Translations under genes and position numbers: made by a program
From: Rana temporaria
Taxonomy: Eukaryota; Chordata; Amphibia; Anura; Ranidae
Direction of reading: 5' to 3'
Assembly: GCF_905171775.1 (NCBI RefSeq)
Contig: NC_053491.1
Coordinates: 139,423,983 to 139,487,982, forward strand
Length of the DNA stretch: 64,000 nt
Notes under the pieces: generated by a model
Seen by the model: the letters and a program-made list of their open reading frames with translations, nothing else
What the model was told of the DNA's origin: nothing
Databases searched by the model: none
Shown: one piece after another, positions 12,626-22,225 of the stretch
How positions within the stretch are numbered: the stretch's first letter is position 1
Layout of the letters: every line of letters begins with the position of its first letter

Positions 12626-13299
12626 AAAACTTCTCTATCACACACAACTCACCAACAAACACTGACAAACGTTCAGAGCAGAAGCAACTTGCTCTAGGAT
12701 GGGAACACAGGGAAATACTTTTGCAAGGGAAGTGTGTTTGACTGGGGCTATTTACACACAGGGCGATCCTCAAACTAAGTATGCTTGGCCTTTTACCTAT
12801 CTCACTGATTGCGCCAAGCAAAGTTCTGCACATGCCCAGTGAGAAGCAGATTTGTGCGCGCATGCGCAGTACGGCCGGCCCTTCATTTGCATGGGGTCAT
12901 GGCTCATTACAATGAAGCACGCCCACTTCCTTCCCACTTGCAATAACCCCGCCTTATGCCTCGGAATTTAAGTTACGTAAGCGCAATTTTGTGCGCAAAT
13001 GTGCTGTGGATACGGCACTTACGATACCAATTTAGGGCGCCGTAACTTAAATGACATAAGTTTGGAAAAACTTAATTTCCACCGCTGGCTGTGGATTTGG
13101 CCCTAAATGCTCAAACTCCCCAATATATCGCAATCCAACAACCAAAAACACTTCAGTTGCTGTATAAGATATCTCCTGATATCTCTTATGAATACACTTT
13201 AAATTATATACAGCACTAAGCAATAATATAGCTATTAAATAAAGTGCAAGTGTAAAACAAACGTATGTAACATCCCTTCTTTGCTTGTGCCTTTAATAT

Positions 13300-13554
13300 A
13301 ACGGAAAATTGTTATTAATACCTACGGTTATTTTCCTTTCCTGGCCTGTCCTCACGTCAGCACACCATGGGTTAATCCCCTCCTCCGGTCCACCAGTACC
13401 ACCTTCTTCTTAGCTAATAAGTAGGGGGACCCTCCTCCCAGGGCCTTGTTCCACTTAACTGGCGAACGACAGGCTTATAGGGTAAGAGCTGTGCTGACGT
13501 GAGGACAGGCCAGGAAAGGAAAATTACCGTAGGTATTAATAACAATTTTCCGTT
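13300..13554. repeat. Inverted-repeat terminus of the DIRS-like element
   Basis: Arms 13300-13363 and 13491-13554 (64 bp each, one mismatch seen) are inverted copies around a 127-bp spacer. A third partial copy of 'cctcacgtcagcacacc' follows at 13567-13585. DIRS retrotransposons carry inverted terminal repeats plus an internal complementary region instead of direct LTRs, which fits this arrangement next to the recombinase 3' end. Confidence 0.75.
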
Positions 13555-14383
13555 TTCTTGGCCAGCCTCACGTCAGCACACCATGGGATTTAATTTAGTT
13601 AAAGGGTGGGGAAAATATATATAAGACTTGGACAACAAGTGGAAATGCTGCTTTAGTGAATATTTTATTTTGCTTGAAAAGGTGCCGATACTAGGGCGTT
13701 CCCGAAATTCGATGCATTAACCGTTGTAACGTCTAAACTGTAATGCCTCGCAAAGGTCTTGCAGGAACTCCAGCTAGCGGCCCTGCATATGTCTTCCACT
13801 GGTATCTTAGCAGACGCTGCCCACGAGGCTGCCACGCCTCTGGTAGAATGAGCTCTAATCGCCTGTGGAGGCGTCAGCCCCTGCTTCTCATACGTAAGAC
13901 TTATCACTTTGGTGATCTAGGTAGATATTATTCTTGTTGAGGCAGCTTGTCCTCTTTTAGGACCAGATGGTAAGATAAAGAGGGAATCCGTTTTGCGCAC
14001 CTGTAGAGAGCGGTGCAGATAAATTGAAAACAGATTGACCATGTCCAACGGTCTGAGATCTAGCTCTTCTTCTTGCCTCGGTGGTTGTGTGAAGCTAGGT
14101 AGAACTGCTTCCCAATTCACATGAAACTTGGAAACCACCTTAGGAGTTACTGCCGGTGAGGGTCTTAGGATTACTCTATCTGGGAGGACGATGCAATACG
14201 GGTCCTGTGGCAGGCGCAACACTATAAAGTGCCTCATGCGCTGTGACATTAGAAGAATTGTGATATCTCTGACTTTTCAGTTCAACAAGACTGTCTATTA
14301 CTCTTAAATTCCTCTATTGCCGTTCTATGGAAGCAGTAGGGTTTAAAGAGCACACCAAATGCTTAAAATAACTTCTTTATTAA

Positions 14384-14887
14384 AGGGGTTGTAAAGGAAA
14401 ACATTTTTTTCCCCTAAATAGCTTCCTTTACCTTAGTGCAGTCCTCCTTCACTTACCTCATCCTTCGATTTTGCTTTTAAAAGTCCTTAATTCTTCTGAG
14501 AAATGCTCACTTCCTGTTCTTCCGTCTGTAACTCACCACCATAATGCAAGGCTTTCTCCCTGGTGTGGAGAAAGCCTCTTGAGGGGGGAGGGGGCGAGCA
14601 GAAGTGTCAGGACTCCCACTAACACACAGCTCCTTTCTCTATCTGCAAAGTAGAGAGTGTCCTGACTCTTCTACTCGCCCCCTCCCACCTCAAGAGACTT
14701 TCTCCACACCAGGAAGAAAGCCTTGAATTACGGTGGTGAGTTACAGACAGAAGAACAGGAAGTGAGCATTTCTCAGAAGAATTAAGGACATTTAAAAGCA
14801 AAATCGAAGGATGAGGTAAGTGAAGGAGGACTGCACTAAGGTAAAGGAAGCTATTTAGGGAAAAACATTTTTTCCTTTACAACCCCT
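14384..14887. mobile_element. TTAA-flanked palindromic MITE
   Basis: Ends AGGGGTTGTAAAGG / CCTTTACAACCCCT, flanked by TTAA (14380-14383, 14888-14891). The two halves are near-perfect inverted repeats over most of the 504 bp, so transcripts would fold into a long hairpin. The fragment at 27508-27814 and the copy at 51321-51665 share the ends. Confidence 0.85.
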
Positions 14888-15042
14888 TTAACTTCACTTT
14901 TCTTCAAAGATAACACTGCTGCTTTGCAGCAGACAGTCCATGTACAAACACGTGTTGATTAAGTATAACAGAAAATGGCGGTTCAAATATTCAATCTTGT
15001 CATTCAACATAAAATGGTGGATATATTTCTTTCTTCAGTATT

Positions 15043-15045
<3 letters not shown>

Positions 15046-15092
<47 letters not shown>
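15046..15092. repeat. (TC)n microsatellite
   Basis: About 23 uninterrupted TC units, inside the solo LTR. Confidence 0.97.
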
Positions 15093-15096
<4 letters not shown>

Positions 15097-16499
15097 GTTA
15101 TCAAAGCATTCTTGGATTTCTCTGAAAGGTATAACTGTGGTTTGCAACTTGGTTTGCGGGGTTTGTTAGCTCAGTGCAGTTAGCTTGTTAGAGTGGATGG
15201 ATGGATGTGGCTTAGTTCGTATGACTGAATGTGGCTTGAGTGAGTGAAAAACTTATATAGCGCAACACATGCGAACTGAATCGCCTCTGAATCGCCTGGC
15301 TTAGTTCGGTGGAACTACAGTTAGGGCGGTTAGATGACTTTGTTTGGTGGAACTACAAGTGAACACACAACTAGATCAGTATACAGTTCTGATCACACTA
15401 TTTACAATAAGAACATATATATAACTTGTAACATGCCTATTTGGGCCCTTGCTTCCATAAAACTGAACTCTGTATGTCTGCTCTGCTCTCTGTCTTCATG
15501 TGGAATGAATTTGCAGCACATGTACAGTATTAGGAACCTCCCAGACAGAATGGATGCAAAGGTAACTGTGATAGGTCAAGACTCTGCTCAATGTGAGATT
15601 AGCTGTGATTGGCCAAGGCTACTGATGAGTCACAAAAGCTTAACTATATGCTTTCTGGTATGAATCTACTGTGTAATTTGAGCTTACCTTCACTGTGATA
15701 TAAATAAACGATTCTTAAAGGCATATTTTTTCTTTTGCTTCTGTGAACACAACATACAACTGTTATATGACATTCAAGCATAAAATCACAGTGACTAACT
15801 TTGCTTTTGTCTCTCACATATAAACATGTGCATTACATTTAGGTTCTTAGCAGGTTTAGCCGTATATACATGTAGGTTATATTAGCTACCTAGGACAGGT
15901 TCTAGCTGGCCAGCTACAGGTCCTTACAGGATAGAGCTGCTAGTTCGGAGACTCTCCTTGCCGACGTTATGGCGGTGAGAAAAATGAGTTTAACTGTTAA
16001 GAACCACAGTGAACATGTTTCCGCCGGCACGAATGGATGTAGGAGAAGAGCTTTTAGTACCGTGCCTAGGTCCCAGGCTGGGAACAGAGACCTTCTTGGA
16101 GGATTCAGTTTTATGGCCGCCTTTAGAAATTGTTTTATCAGTGGTTCGTCTGCCCATCTGTGCCCTGTGAAAGGCTGATACTTGTACTCTTATTGTAATA
16201 TAGGCTAAGCCCACCTTTAGAGCCGATTGTAAAAAGTCCAGCACTTGTGCAACGTTCGGATCCACTGGGGAAAAGTTTTGTAGTAACGCAAAATACATGA
16301 TTTTTTTCCAAATTCTATTATAGGTAACATTGGTCGTGGCCTTCCTAGACTTCAATAATGTTGAGATTACTTCCTCTGAAATGCCTTGCGCCTGTAGTCT
16401 TGGTTGATTCAGCAACCAGGCCATCAATTGCAACCTGCCCTGGTTGGGATGACACCACTGACCCTGCTGCAGGAGGTCTCTCCTTAGTGGTAGACGTAT

Positions 16500-17265
16500 T
16501 TTGGGGGAGCCGTCATCATCTGCAGAAGCAGAGGTAACCACGGTCTCCGTGGCCAGAAGGGTAGAATTACAATTGCATGGGTCTTCTCCCTCGCAATCTT
16601 CAACAGGGTTTTCATTATGAGTGGCACCGGTGGAAAGAGGGACCAGGGGAAAATCCCACGAAATAGAGAAGGCGTCTTGGGCTATGGCTTCGTTGCATCG
16701 GAACCTCGACACAAATTGGGGTGTCTTCGCATTATCTAGGGTCGCCATTAGATCCACTGAGGGTGTCCCCCCATTCGGAAAAGATTGCTTCCAGGACCTT
16801 CTCGTTCAGGGTCCACTCGTTTTTGTTGGGGAATTCCCGACTCAGACAATCCGTAATGCAATTTTGGCTGCCCCGAATGTAGACTGCTGTTAGGGCCTCC
16901 AAATGCGCTTCGGCCCGAACAAATATCTTGGTCGCCACTTGTAGTAGTGGCAAACTCTTGGTTCTGCCCTGTTTGGCTATATATGCCACCGCCGTTCTGT
17001 TGTCTAACATCAGTTTGACTCGGGCTCCTTGAACTAGATTCTTGAAGGCCCGCAGGGCCAGGTATGCTGCTTGCAGCCTCAAGAGGTTGGAGTGTCTGGA
17101 TTCCAACTTGCCCCATACACCTTGTACCCGCCTGCCGAGGCAGTGAGAGCCCCAGCCCCAGAGACTGGCATCTGAGGTTATCAGAACCCAGTCCCCAGGG
17201 GCCAATGAGGATGATGGAGTGCTACCACAGCCTGTCACAACTTTCACAGAAGCTGCAGGGCACCA
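16500..17265 (-). pseudogene. DIRS RNase H domain, partial
   Basis: The frame reads GDWVLITSDASLWGWGSH (RNase H first Asp in TSDAS), then LRLQAAYLALRAF (Glu region), KLMLDNRTAVAYI (Asp in LDNRT) and ITDCLSREF, followed by a connector with NAKTPQFVSRF typical of DIRS pol. The reverse transcriptase upstream is missing because the element is truncated near 17265. The reading frame changes near 16740. Confidence 0.85.
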
Positions 17266-17280
17266 GTCACAGAGATTGAG

Positions 17281-17541
17281 GGAATCAGGAAAAGTTTGGT
17301 ACACACAGTTTGGTACACACAGCTCTCCCCGTTCTTCAGCTCCGGGGACTGATCGCGGGACTCCAGCGGCGATCGGGTCTGCGAGTCCCACGGCCGCGGT
17401 CACAGAGCTTCGGACCGGGTCGTGGGCGCGCGCCCGTGACCCACGGCTGGGCATTTAACAATCACGTACAGGTACGTGATTGTGCCCAGCCGTGCCATTC
17501 TGCCGATGTATATCGGCCTTAGGCGGTCCTTAAGTGGTTAA
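17281..17541 (+). mobile_element. 3' fragment of a TTAA-target MITE
   Basis: GC-rich segment ending CCTTAAGTGG then TTAA (17538-17541), the same right end as the copy at 415-1624. The left terminal repeat is missing. A 14-bp motif 'tttggtacacacag' is directly repeated at the junction with the DIRS element (17295-17322). Confidence 0.7.
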
Positions 17542-17544
17542 TGA

Positions 17545-17878
17545 TGCTTGAAGTAAAAAAAAAAAGAAAAATTCCTTTAAATATCGTACCTGCTGGGTGT
17601 TTATAGTAGTGGCACGTGTTTAGAACTGCCCCTGCACAAAATTAGATTACTTTACTATAAGAAAAAAGTAATTTAAGACTGCTTGCGGCTTTAATGTAAT
17701 GTTTGGTCCCTGCAATATGGATGAAAATCACTGAGAAAAATAGCATGGGTTTCCCCGCCCCCCTCCCCCCAGGTCATTACAAGCCCCTTTGGCCCTATAT
17801 ACTTTGAACAGAAGTATACAGGCGGTGCAAACAAGAAAGGGACTCTAAGTTTGTTGTTAAGTAGAATCTGAACCATGT
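17545..17878. repeat. Interspersed repeat related to 31540-31860
   Basis: It shares the motifs 'attcctttaaat-tcgtacct', 'gtgtttagaactgcccctgcac' and a following AT-rich block with 31545-31650. It is non-coding and I see no clean ends. Confidence 0.55.
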
Positions 17879-17880
17879 CA

Positions 17881-18075
17881 TATTGCACAATTTCCTAAAG
17901 AGACACTCAACAAACTACATGACACTTGTGCCTGATGAGGCCATTGATGTTCCAGTGGCGGCCCGTGAGGCTGGCCATACAGGCTTGGCCCCCCAAAGCG
18001 CACGTGCTGTGCGGCAACAATATGTCGATTATTTTAGGGGTAGGGGGGGCCATTCCAATGCCAGATCTTGGCTGA
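17881..18075 (+). pseudogene. C-terminal remnant of a Harbinger transposase
   Basis: The frame begins LHNFLKRHSTNYM, matching the conserved 'CVLHNF' near the end of Harbinger transposases, and continues to ARAVRQQYVDYFRG, like the 'R-Q-x-L-x-x-Y-F' tail of this family. The catalytic core is absent. A G run near 18042 probably shifts the last codons. With the accessory gene at 18654-20504 on the opposite strand this repeats the convergent layout of the 8849-13103 element. Confidence 0.65.
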
Positions 18076-18529
18076 ATAAATTATTATTTTTGGAAAGAAA
18101 AATTCTAGTATTTTTCTTTGTCTGATTATTTTCTAATTTGGGTTTATTGTAGCTTTCTCCTAGGTTATCATAGTGCCATGTTTATTTTCCTGTACTAAAT
18201 ACTCATCATTGTCAATGTAAACACCACAAATCTAGATTTGTTATTTTAGGCAGCATTGATATAATAATAAGCCACACATTGTTGAGTATCCAAAAATATT
18301 TATTATTTCACATTTAAAATGTGTCATTTTTTATTTTATTTTTTTATCCAAAAATATCTTATTATCATTTTTTTTTATTCTCAAGAAATATATTTTTGGC
18401 TAGAAATATTTGTCAACATAAATATTTTTTTAAATATTTGTTTTTGTTATTTTTTCTTAGATATCTTTTCATTTATTTTTTCTTAGATATCTTTTTTTTT
18501 TGTGTATTTTGTTTGAGAATCCCAAAATT

Positions 18530-18608
18530 AAAAAATTTCTGGTTAAAACGCATGAACAATGACCAACTTTTTAGCATTTGTCATTGTTCATGCGTTTTAG
18601 CCAGAAAA
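18530..18608. repeat. Strong hairpin between convergent transposon genes
   Basis: Arms of about 25 bases pair around a loop of roughly 15; 'aaaacgcatgaacaatgac' is mirrored by its complement ending near 18598. It sits in the AT-rich spacer between the 3' ends of the transposase remnant and the accessory gene. Confidence 0.8.
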
Positions 18609-18653
18609 CTAGCGATTCCACTTTAAAAAATATAAAACCAAACATACTTTTTT

Positions 18654-20504
18654 TTAAACCCTCCCCGGAAGATCCATTACATTTTTTAGCTTTCGCTCCA
18701 CCGTTCTTGTTTTTTTTCTCATCTGCCCCAAACAGATGTGGATGTCCTCGATTTTAGCCCTGCAGGCCAACACCTCTCCAATTAACAGCTGGGCGCTGTA
18801 TGGCCCAGATTCTCGTAGGGCGGCGTAAATGTAAGCGGGCGTAGCGTATCGTAGTTACGCTACGCCGCCGCAACTTAGAGAGGCAAGTGCTGTATTCACA
18901 AAGCACTTGCGTCTAAAGTTACGGCGGCGTAGCGTAAATGTGCCGGCGTAAGCGTGCCTAAATCAAATGAGGAACAGGGGGGCGTGTTTTATGTAAACTA
19001 ATCATGACCCCACGTAAATTGCGCTTTTTTCGAATGGCGCATGCGCGCGCATGCTCAGTATCACATCGAATTTTCAAATTAAATTACGCCTGCTCAATGC
19101 CTAGTCGACGTGAACGTAACTTACGTCCAGCTCCATTCACGGACGACTTATGCAAACGACGTAAAATACGACGCTGTTCGTATGTTTCCGACGTCCATAC
19201 CTAACATGACTTACCCCTGCTTTATGAGGGGTAACTTTACGCCGGTATATGTCTTACGTAAACGACGTATCTTGATACGCCGGGCGCACGTACGTTCGTG
19301 AATCGGCGAATCTAGCTAATTAGCATATTCAATGCGGAAATATACGGAAGCGCCACCTAAATATGCACCCTAAGATACGACAGCGTACGAGACTTACGCT
19401 GCTCGTATCTAGGCAACTGTGAGGCGTATCTGACTCTATGAATCAGGCGCCGAGTTGCGACGGGCCGCACTCAGAGTTACGACGGCATATCTGGAGATAC
19501 GCCGGCGTAACTCCTTTGAGAATCCGGGCCTATGTGTCCAAGCCACCATCACCAGCACGAAAACCTCCTGAAATTTGGAAAAAAAACATGTATTAAAATT
19601 ATGCAGGCCTACATCTATTACCTGAAGCTGTGGTGTATGACACTGACCTGTTGTGGTGGCAGTTTCCACTTCCTGCACATCCCGCTGGGGTGGGGCTTGG
19701 GTATGATGTTTGGGGTTTCTCTGCTCCTGTCTGGAAGCTTGATTGCGCCCTATGAGATTGCAAAAAAGGGAAACATGATTCAAAAAGATTAGAGGCCTGA
19801 AAGAGGAATATGAATCATTCTTTTTTAAAGTGTGGTACAATTGTCTGTTTTTACAATCCTTCTAAGCTTAACACAGGATTGTATCCATTACCAAAACTGC
19901 TATATTTCTCTATCTTTGTTCTCTATTTGTCCATGCCTAAATAGGCATGATGACATTTCCTAAACACTGTATCAGAGAAAAAAATCGTATTTTATTATTA
20001 GTGAACGAATGAACTCATACGACCAATTATTGTGCCCACAAACATGAAACTTGAGACATCTATTCTTGAACTGTATATATACACAACCTGAAAGAAAAAG
20101 CACATGCCGCACAATAATAAAAAAACTAATCAGAGTACACATGAAAATTACTTACTTCTTCTAATGACTTTTTTAATCTTCTCGATTTGCTCCGGCTCTC
20201 TGAATTTTAGGTCAGACCACCTTTTGCGGAGCTGTTCCTTAGACCTGTGCACCCCAAATTTATGGTGGAGACTCTTCAGCACTTTGTCCATGATTTGGGC
20301 CTTCACCTTGTTTGGATTCTTGTAAGGGCCATGTTTTCCGTCATAATCCTCCCTCCTTAATATTGCCACCATTTTCACCATCTCCTCAAACGCCATATTT
20401 GTGGCCTTGTACCTCCTGCTTCTGTATCTGGTGTGTGCTACCGCCTGGCTTCGCTCCTGGCTTGAGGTTGCAACTTGCTGAGTGTCCTCCATGTTGTATT
20501 GCAT
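18654..20504 (-). pseudogene. Three-exon Harbinger Myb/SANT-like accessory gene, broken only by a MITE
   Basis: Exon 1 is 20504 (or Met at 20492) to 20156 with a GTAAGT donor, exon 2 is 19749-19648 (102 nt, GTCAG donor), and exon 3 starts at 19567. All phases agree. Exon 3 is split by an inserted MITE (18802-19530) and ends at a stop at 18654. Without the insert and one 3-bp duplication the frame is about 210 codons with no other lesion seen. Exon 1 carries a Myb/SANT-like domain with FEEMVKMVAILRREDYDG and LRKRWSDLKFREPEQIEKIK. The C-terminal exon is basic and helical (RAKIEDIHICLGQMRKKTRT). The role, by analogy with other Harbinger partners, is DNA binding and nuclear import of transposase. 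Confidence 0.8.
18802..19530. mobile_element. Harbinger-type MITE in exon 3 of the accessory gene
   Basis: Ends GGCCCAGATTCTC / GAGAATCCGGGCC with the 3-bp duplication TAT (18799-18801, 19531-19533). It is rich in 'acgccggcgta' motifs shared with the other GGCCC-ended MITEs in the window. It is 729 bp and carries no gene. Confidence 0.85.
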
Positions 20505-20784
20505 TAAACGACCGAGAAGGGGCTGGGAAAGTACAAGAATGATCGTCAGGGGCGGGGAAACGTGCGGAGCTTCACACATGCGCAGTGTATAAAGGGATAC
20601 CGCGTGAGTGAAAACGTCGTTCACAGTCTGTGGAAGAAACGACCGTGTACTACGACGGTACGTAACTTGATTTTGGACTTTATGATCAGTGGATGAGTTT
20701 GTGGGCTAGATATGGGGAGAAAGCTTAGTAGTAGAGGCTTGACTGACATTAGCTTTTTTTGCTTAATTTTGACTTGCAGAAATA

Positions 20785-21386
20785 ATGGAGGCCTTCAGAG
20801 AACAGGAGTTCTTAACAGAATTTGTTCAAAGGGGGCCCCGGATGGCAACCCCCCTTTTTTGTAAGAATTTTTTTTTTATATATATCTTTTTTTCCCTAAT
20901 TTTTTGTTTTGGGTAAAGGCCCCCCGCTTCTTAATTTCAGGCGGCAGCACCCCCCCATCTCCAGGGGGCCCATGCCTGAAGCTGTGTAAGGGGCCCCATA
21001 ATTCATGATGGCAGCCCTGTCTGTAATATATATTAGCATTCAATTTGCATATGTCATGATTTGAAAAGTGTGTGTGATTTATGAAGACAACAAATAAACT
21101 ATATACCTTTTTTTATACACAGACAGAGCAAAGCCAGGAGGAGGCAGAGCCCACAGGGAGCCAGGGGGAGGCAGGCCCCACTGCAAGACAGGAGGTGGCA
21201 GAGCCCATTGGGAGCCAGGGGGAGGCAGGCCCCAGTGGGAGACAGGAGGCACGACGTGATACCATCTCACGTTTTCCTTCTCTCCGCACTCCCGCGAAAA
21301 GGGTCAGGAGGCATATTCAAATGGAGGAGGCAACTGCGGCCCTCCGAGAGCAACCCAGCGAAGAAGAGGGTTTTACAGCGCTGTGA
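20785..21386 (+). pseudogene. Possible transposon accessory gene fragment, head-to-head with the Myb-like gene
   Basis: A start reading MEAFREQEFLTEFVQ resembles the beginning of MADF-type DNA-binding proteins. It breaks off at about 20830 into a GGGGCCCC-rich repeat. A later open stretch (21123-21386, preceded by a TTATACACAG acceptor) contains two SQGEAGP repeats and ends in a basic then acidic tail (AKRVRRHIQMEEATAALRE) with a stop at 21384. I infer these are the first and last parts of one decayed gene; the middle is lost. AATAAA-like signals follow near 21563. The MADF assignment is weak. Confidence 0.4.
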
Positions 21387-21643
21387 TGCCCCCTAATGAT
21401 TGAAATTTTTGTGGTCACATCCTTGTTTGTTTGCTTTGGGGATCTGCGTCTTTACAAATGCAAGCAGGCTCTCCAGTGCTGCCTTTCTGGCTTCTTTGTT
21501 TTTATTAAGTTTGCCTTTAGTTTGCTATCAGTCTTTAATTTCATATACTTTTATTATACCAGAATAAATGGTTATTTTATGTTTACTGACAAAATTTGAC
21601 CATGTGTTTTTCTTTAAAATAGAGAGATCGGTAGTTGGAGCTA

Positions 21644-22045
21644 GTTGGAGCTCAGCAAAGAGCCTGCTGCAAAAAATTGCATGAAAATTTTTAATTACAC
21701 GCCCCTGTTAAACAGGGGCAGAAAAATTGGGTCTTAGGCACTGGTGCTGGTGCCACAACACTGCAACCCCCTCACAGATACTGTAGTTGGAGCGCAGAAA
21801 AGAGCCTCATGCAAAGTATTGCATCAAAAATTTTAATTACACGCCCCTGTTAAACAGGGGCAGACAAATTGGGCCTTAGGCACTGGTGCTGGTGCCACAA
21901 CACTGCAACCCCCTCACAGATACTCTAGTTGGAGCGCAGAAAAGAGCCTCATGCAAAGTATTGCATCAAGAACTGTAATTACACGCCCCTGTTAAACAGG
22001 GACAGAAAAATTGGGCCTTAGGCACTGGTGGCAGTGCCCAGAACC
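21644..22045. repeat. Three 142-bp tandem repeats at the 3' side of the hAT gene
   Basis: Units start at 21644, 21786 and 21928 (142-bp period; the last is shorter). Each begins GTTGGAGC, contains the palindrome CCCCTGTTAAACAGGGG and ends in 'ctcacagatact'. They sit just outside the C-terminal end of the hAT transposase frame, where subterminal repeats could bind transposase. Confidence 0.9.
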
Positions 22046-22225
22046 AACAATGTTCTTACAAGCTATCAGCAAGATCATTGAGGAGAAAAGGGATATTCAG
22101 TCAGCATAACAGGATAGTCACTCAGCATCGGCATAGGCAGTCTCCAAGGGATCAGATAATTTAAAAAAAATGATTCAATTACATCAGCATCAGGTGCTTG
22201 GTAGCTGGTGGTGATCCAAGCCTGA

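Larger units (their letters stand above)
8849..13103 (+). mobile_element. Near-complete autonomous PIF/Harbinger transposon
   Basis: A 4255-bp element with terminal inverted repeats GGGCCAAATCCACA / TGTGGATTTGGCCC, flanked by the 3-bp duplication TAA (8846-8848, 13104-13106). Both genes expected of a Harbinger element are present and convergent: a two-exon DDE transposase (+) and a Myb/SANT-like accessory gene (-). Well-matched ends, an exact duplication and an intact transposase frame point to recent activity. The accessory frame is broken at homopolymer tracts. Confidence 0.92.
14206..15918 (+). mobile_element. Solo LTR inserted in the DIRS recombinase gene
   Basis: It begins TGTGGCAGG and ends CAGCTACA (TG...CA), flanked by the 5-bp duplication GGTCC (14201-14205 and 15919-15923). 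These are features of LTR-retrotransposon or retroviral integration. AATAAA at 15703-15708 near the 3' end fits a + orientation. No internal coding region is present, so it is a solo LTR of about 1.2 kb once the nested MITE (14384-14887) is subtracted. The family (Gypsy-type or endogenous retroviral) cannot be told from the LTR alone. Confidence 0.8.
13665..16500 (-). pseudogene. DIRS tyrosine recombinase, split and frameshifted
   Basis: The enzyme integrates circular DIRS DNA. The N-terminal part (about 16500-15924) has a core-binding-like segment (ISEEVISTLLKSRKATTNVT) and, after a frameshift near 16060, an ITSARRVSEL motif carrying the first catalytic Arg. The C-terminal part (14205-13665) has DRVILRPSP, then after another frameshift RAHSTRGVAASWA (the His-x-x-Arg box) and TFARHYSLD (the nucleophile Tyr). 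The whole Arg-His-Arg-Tyr set is visible. A solo LTR with GGTCC duplication separates the halves, and removing it together with one GGTCC copy re-joins the frame. Confidence 0.85.
13300..17265 (-). mobile_element. DIRS-like tyrosine-recombinase retrotransposon, 5'-truncated
   Basis: On the minus strand the order is RNase H (17265-16730), a connector, then tyrosine recombinase (about 16500-13665) and inverted-repeat terminal sequence. Gag and most of the reverse transcriptase are missing, cut off near 17265 where another repeat begins. The recombinase gene is interrupted by a solo LTR (14206-15918). Several frameshifts make the element inactive. Confidence 0.87.

Noticed and set aside
15990..16757. 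A host gene with a long open frame
   Set aside because: The motifs are those of DIRS pol and tyrosine recombinase; it is a retrotransposon remnant.
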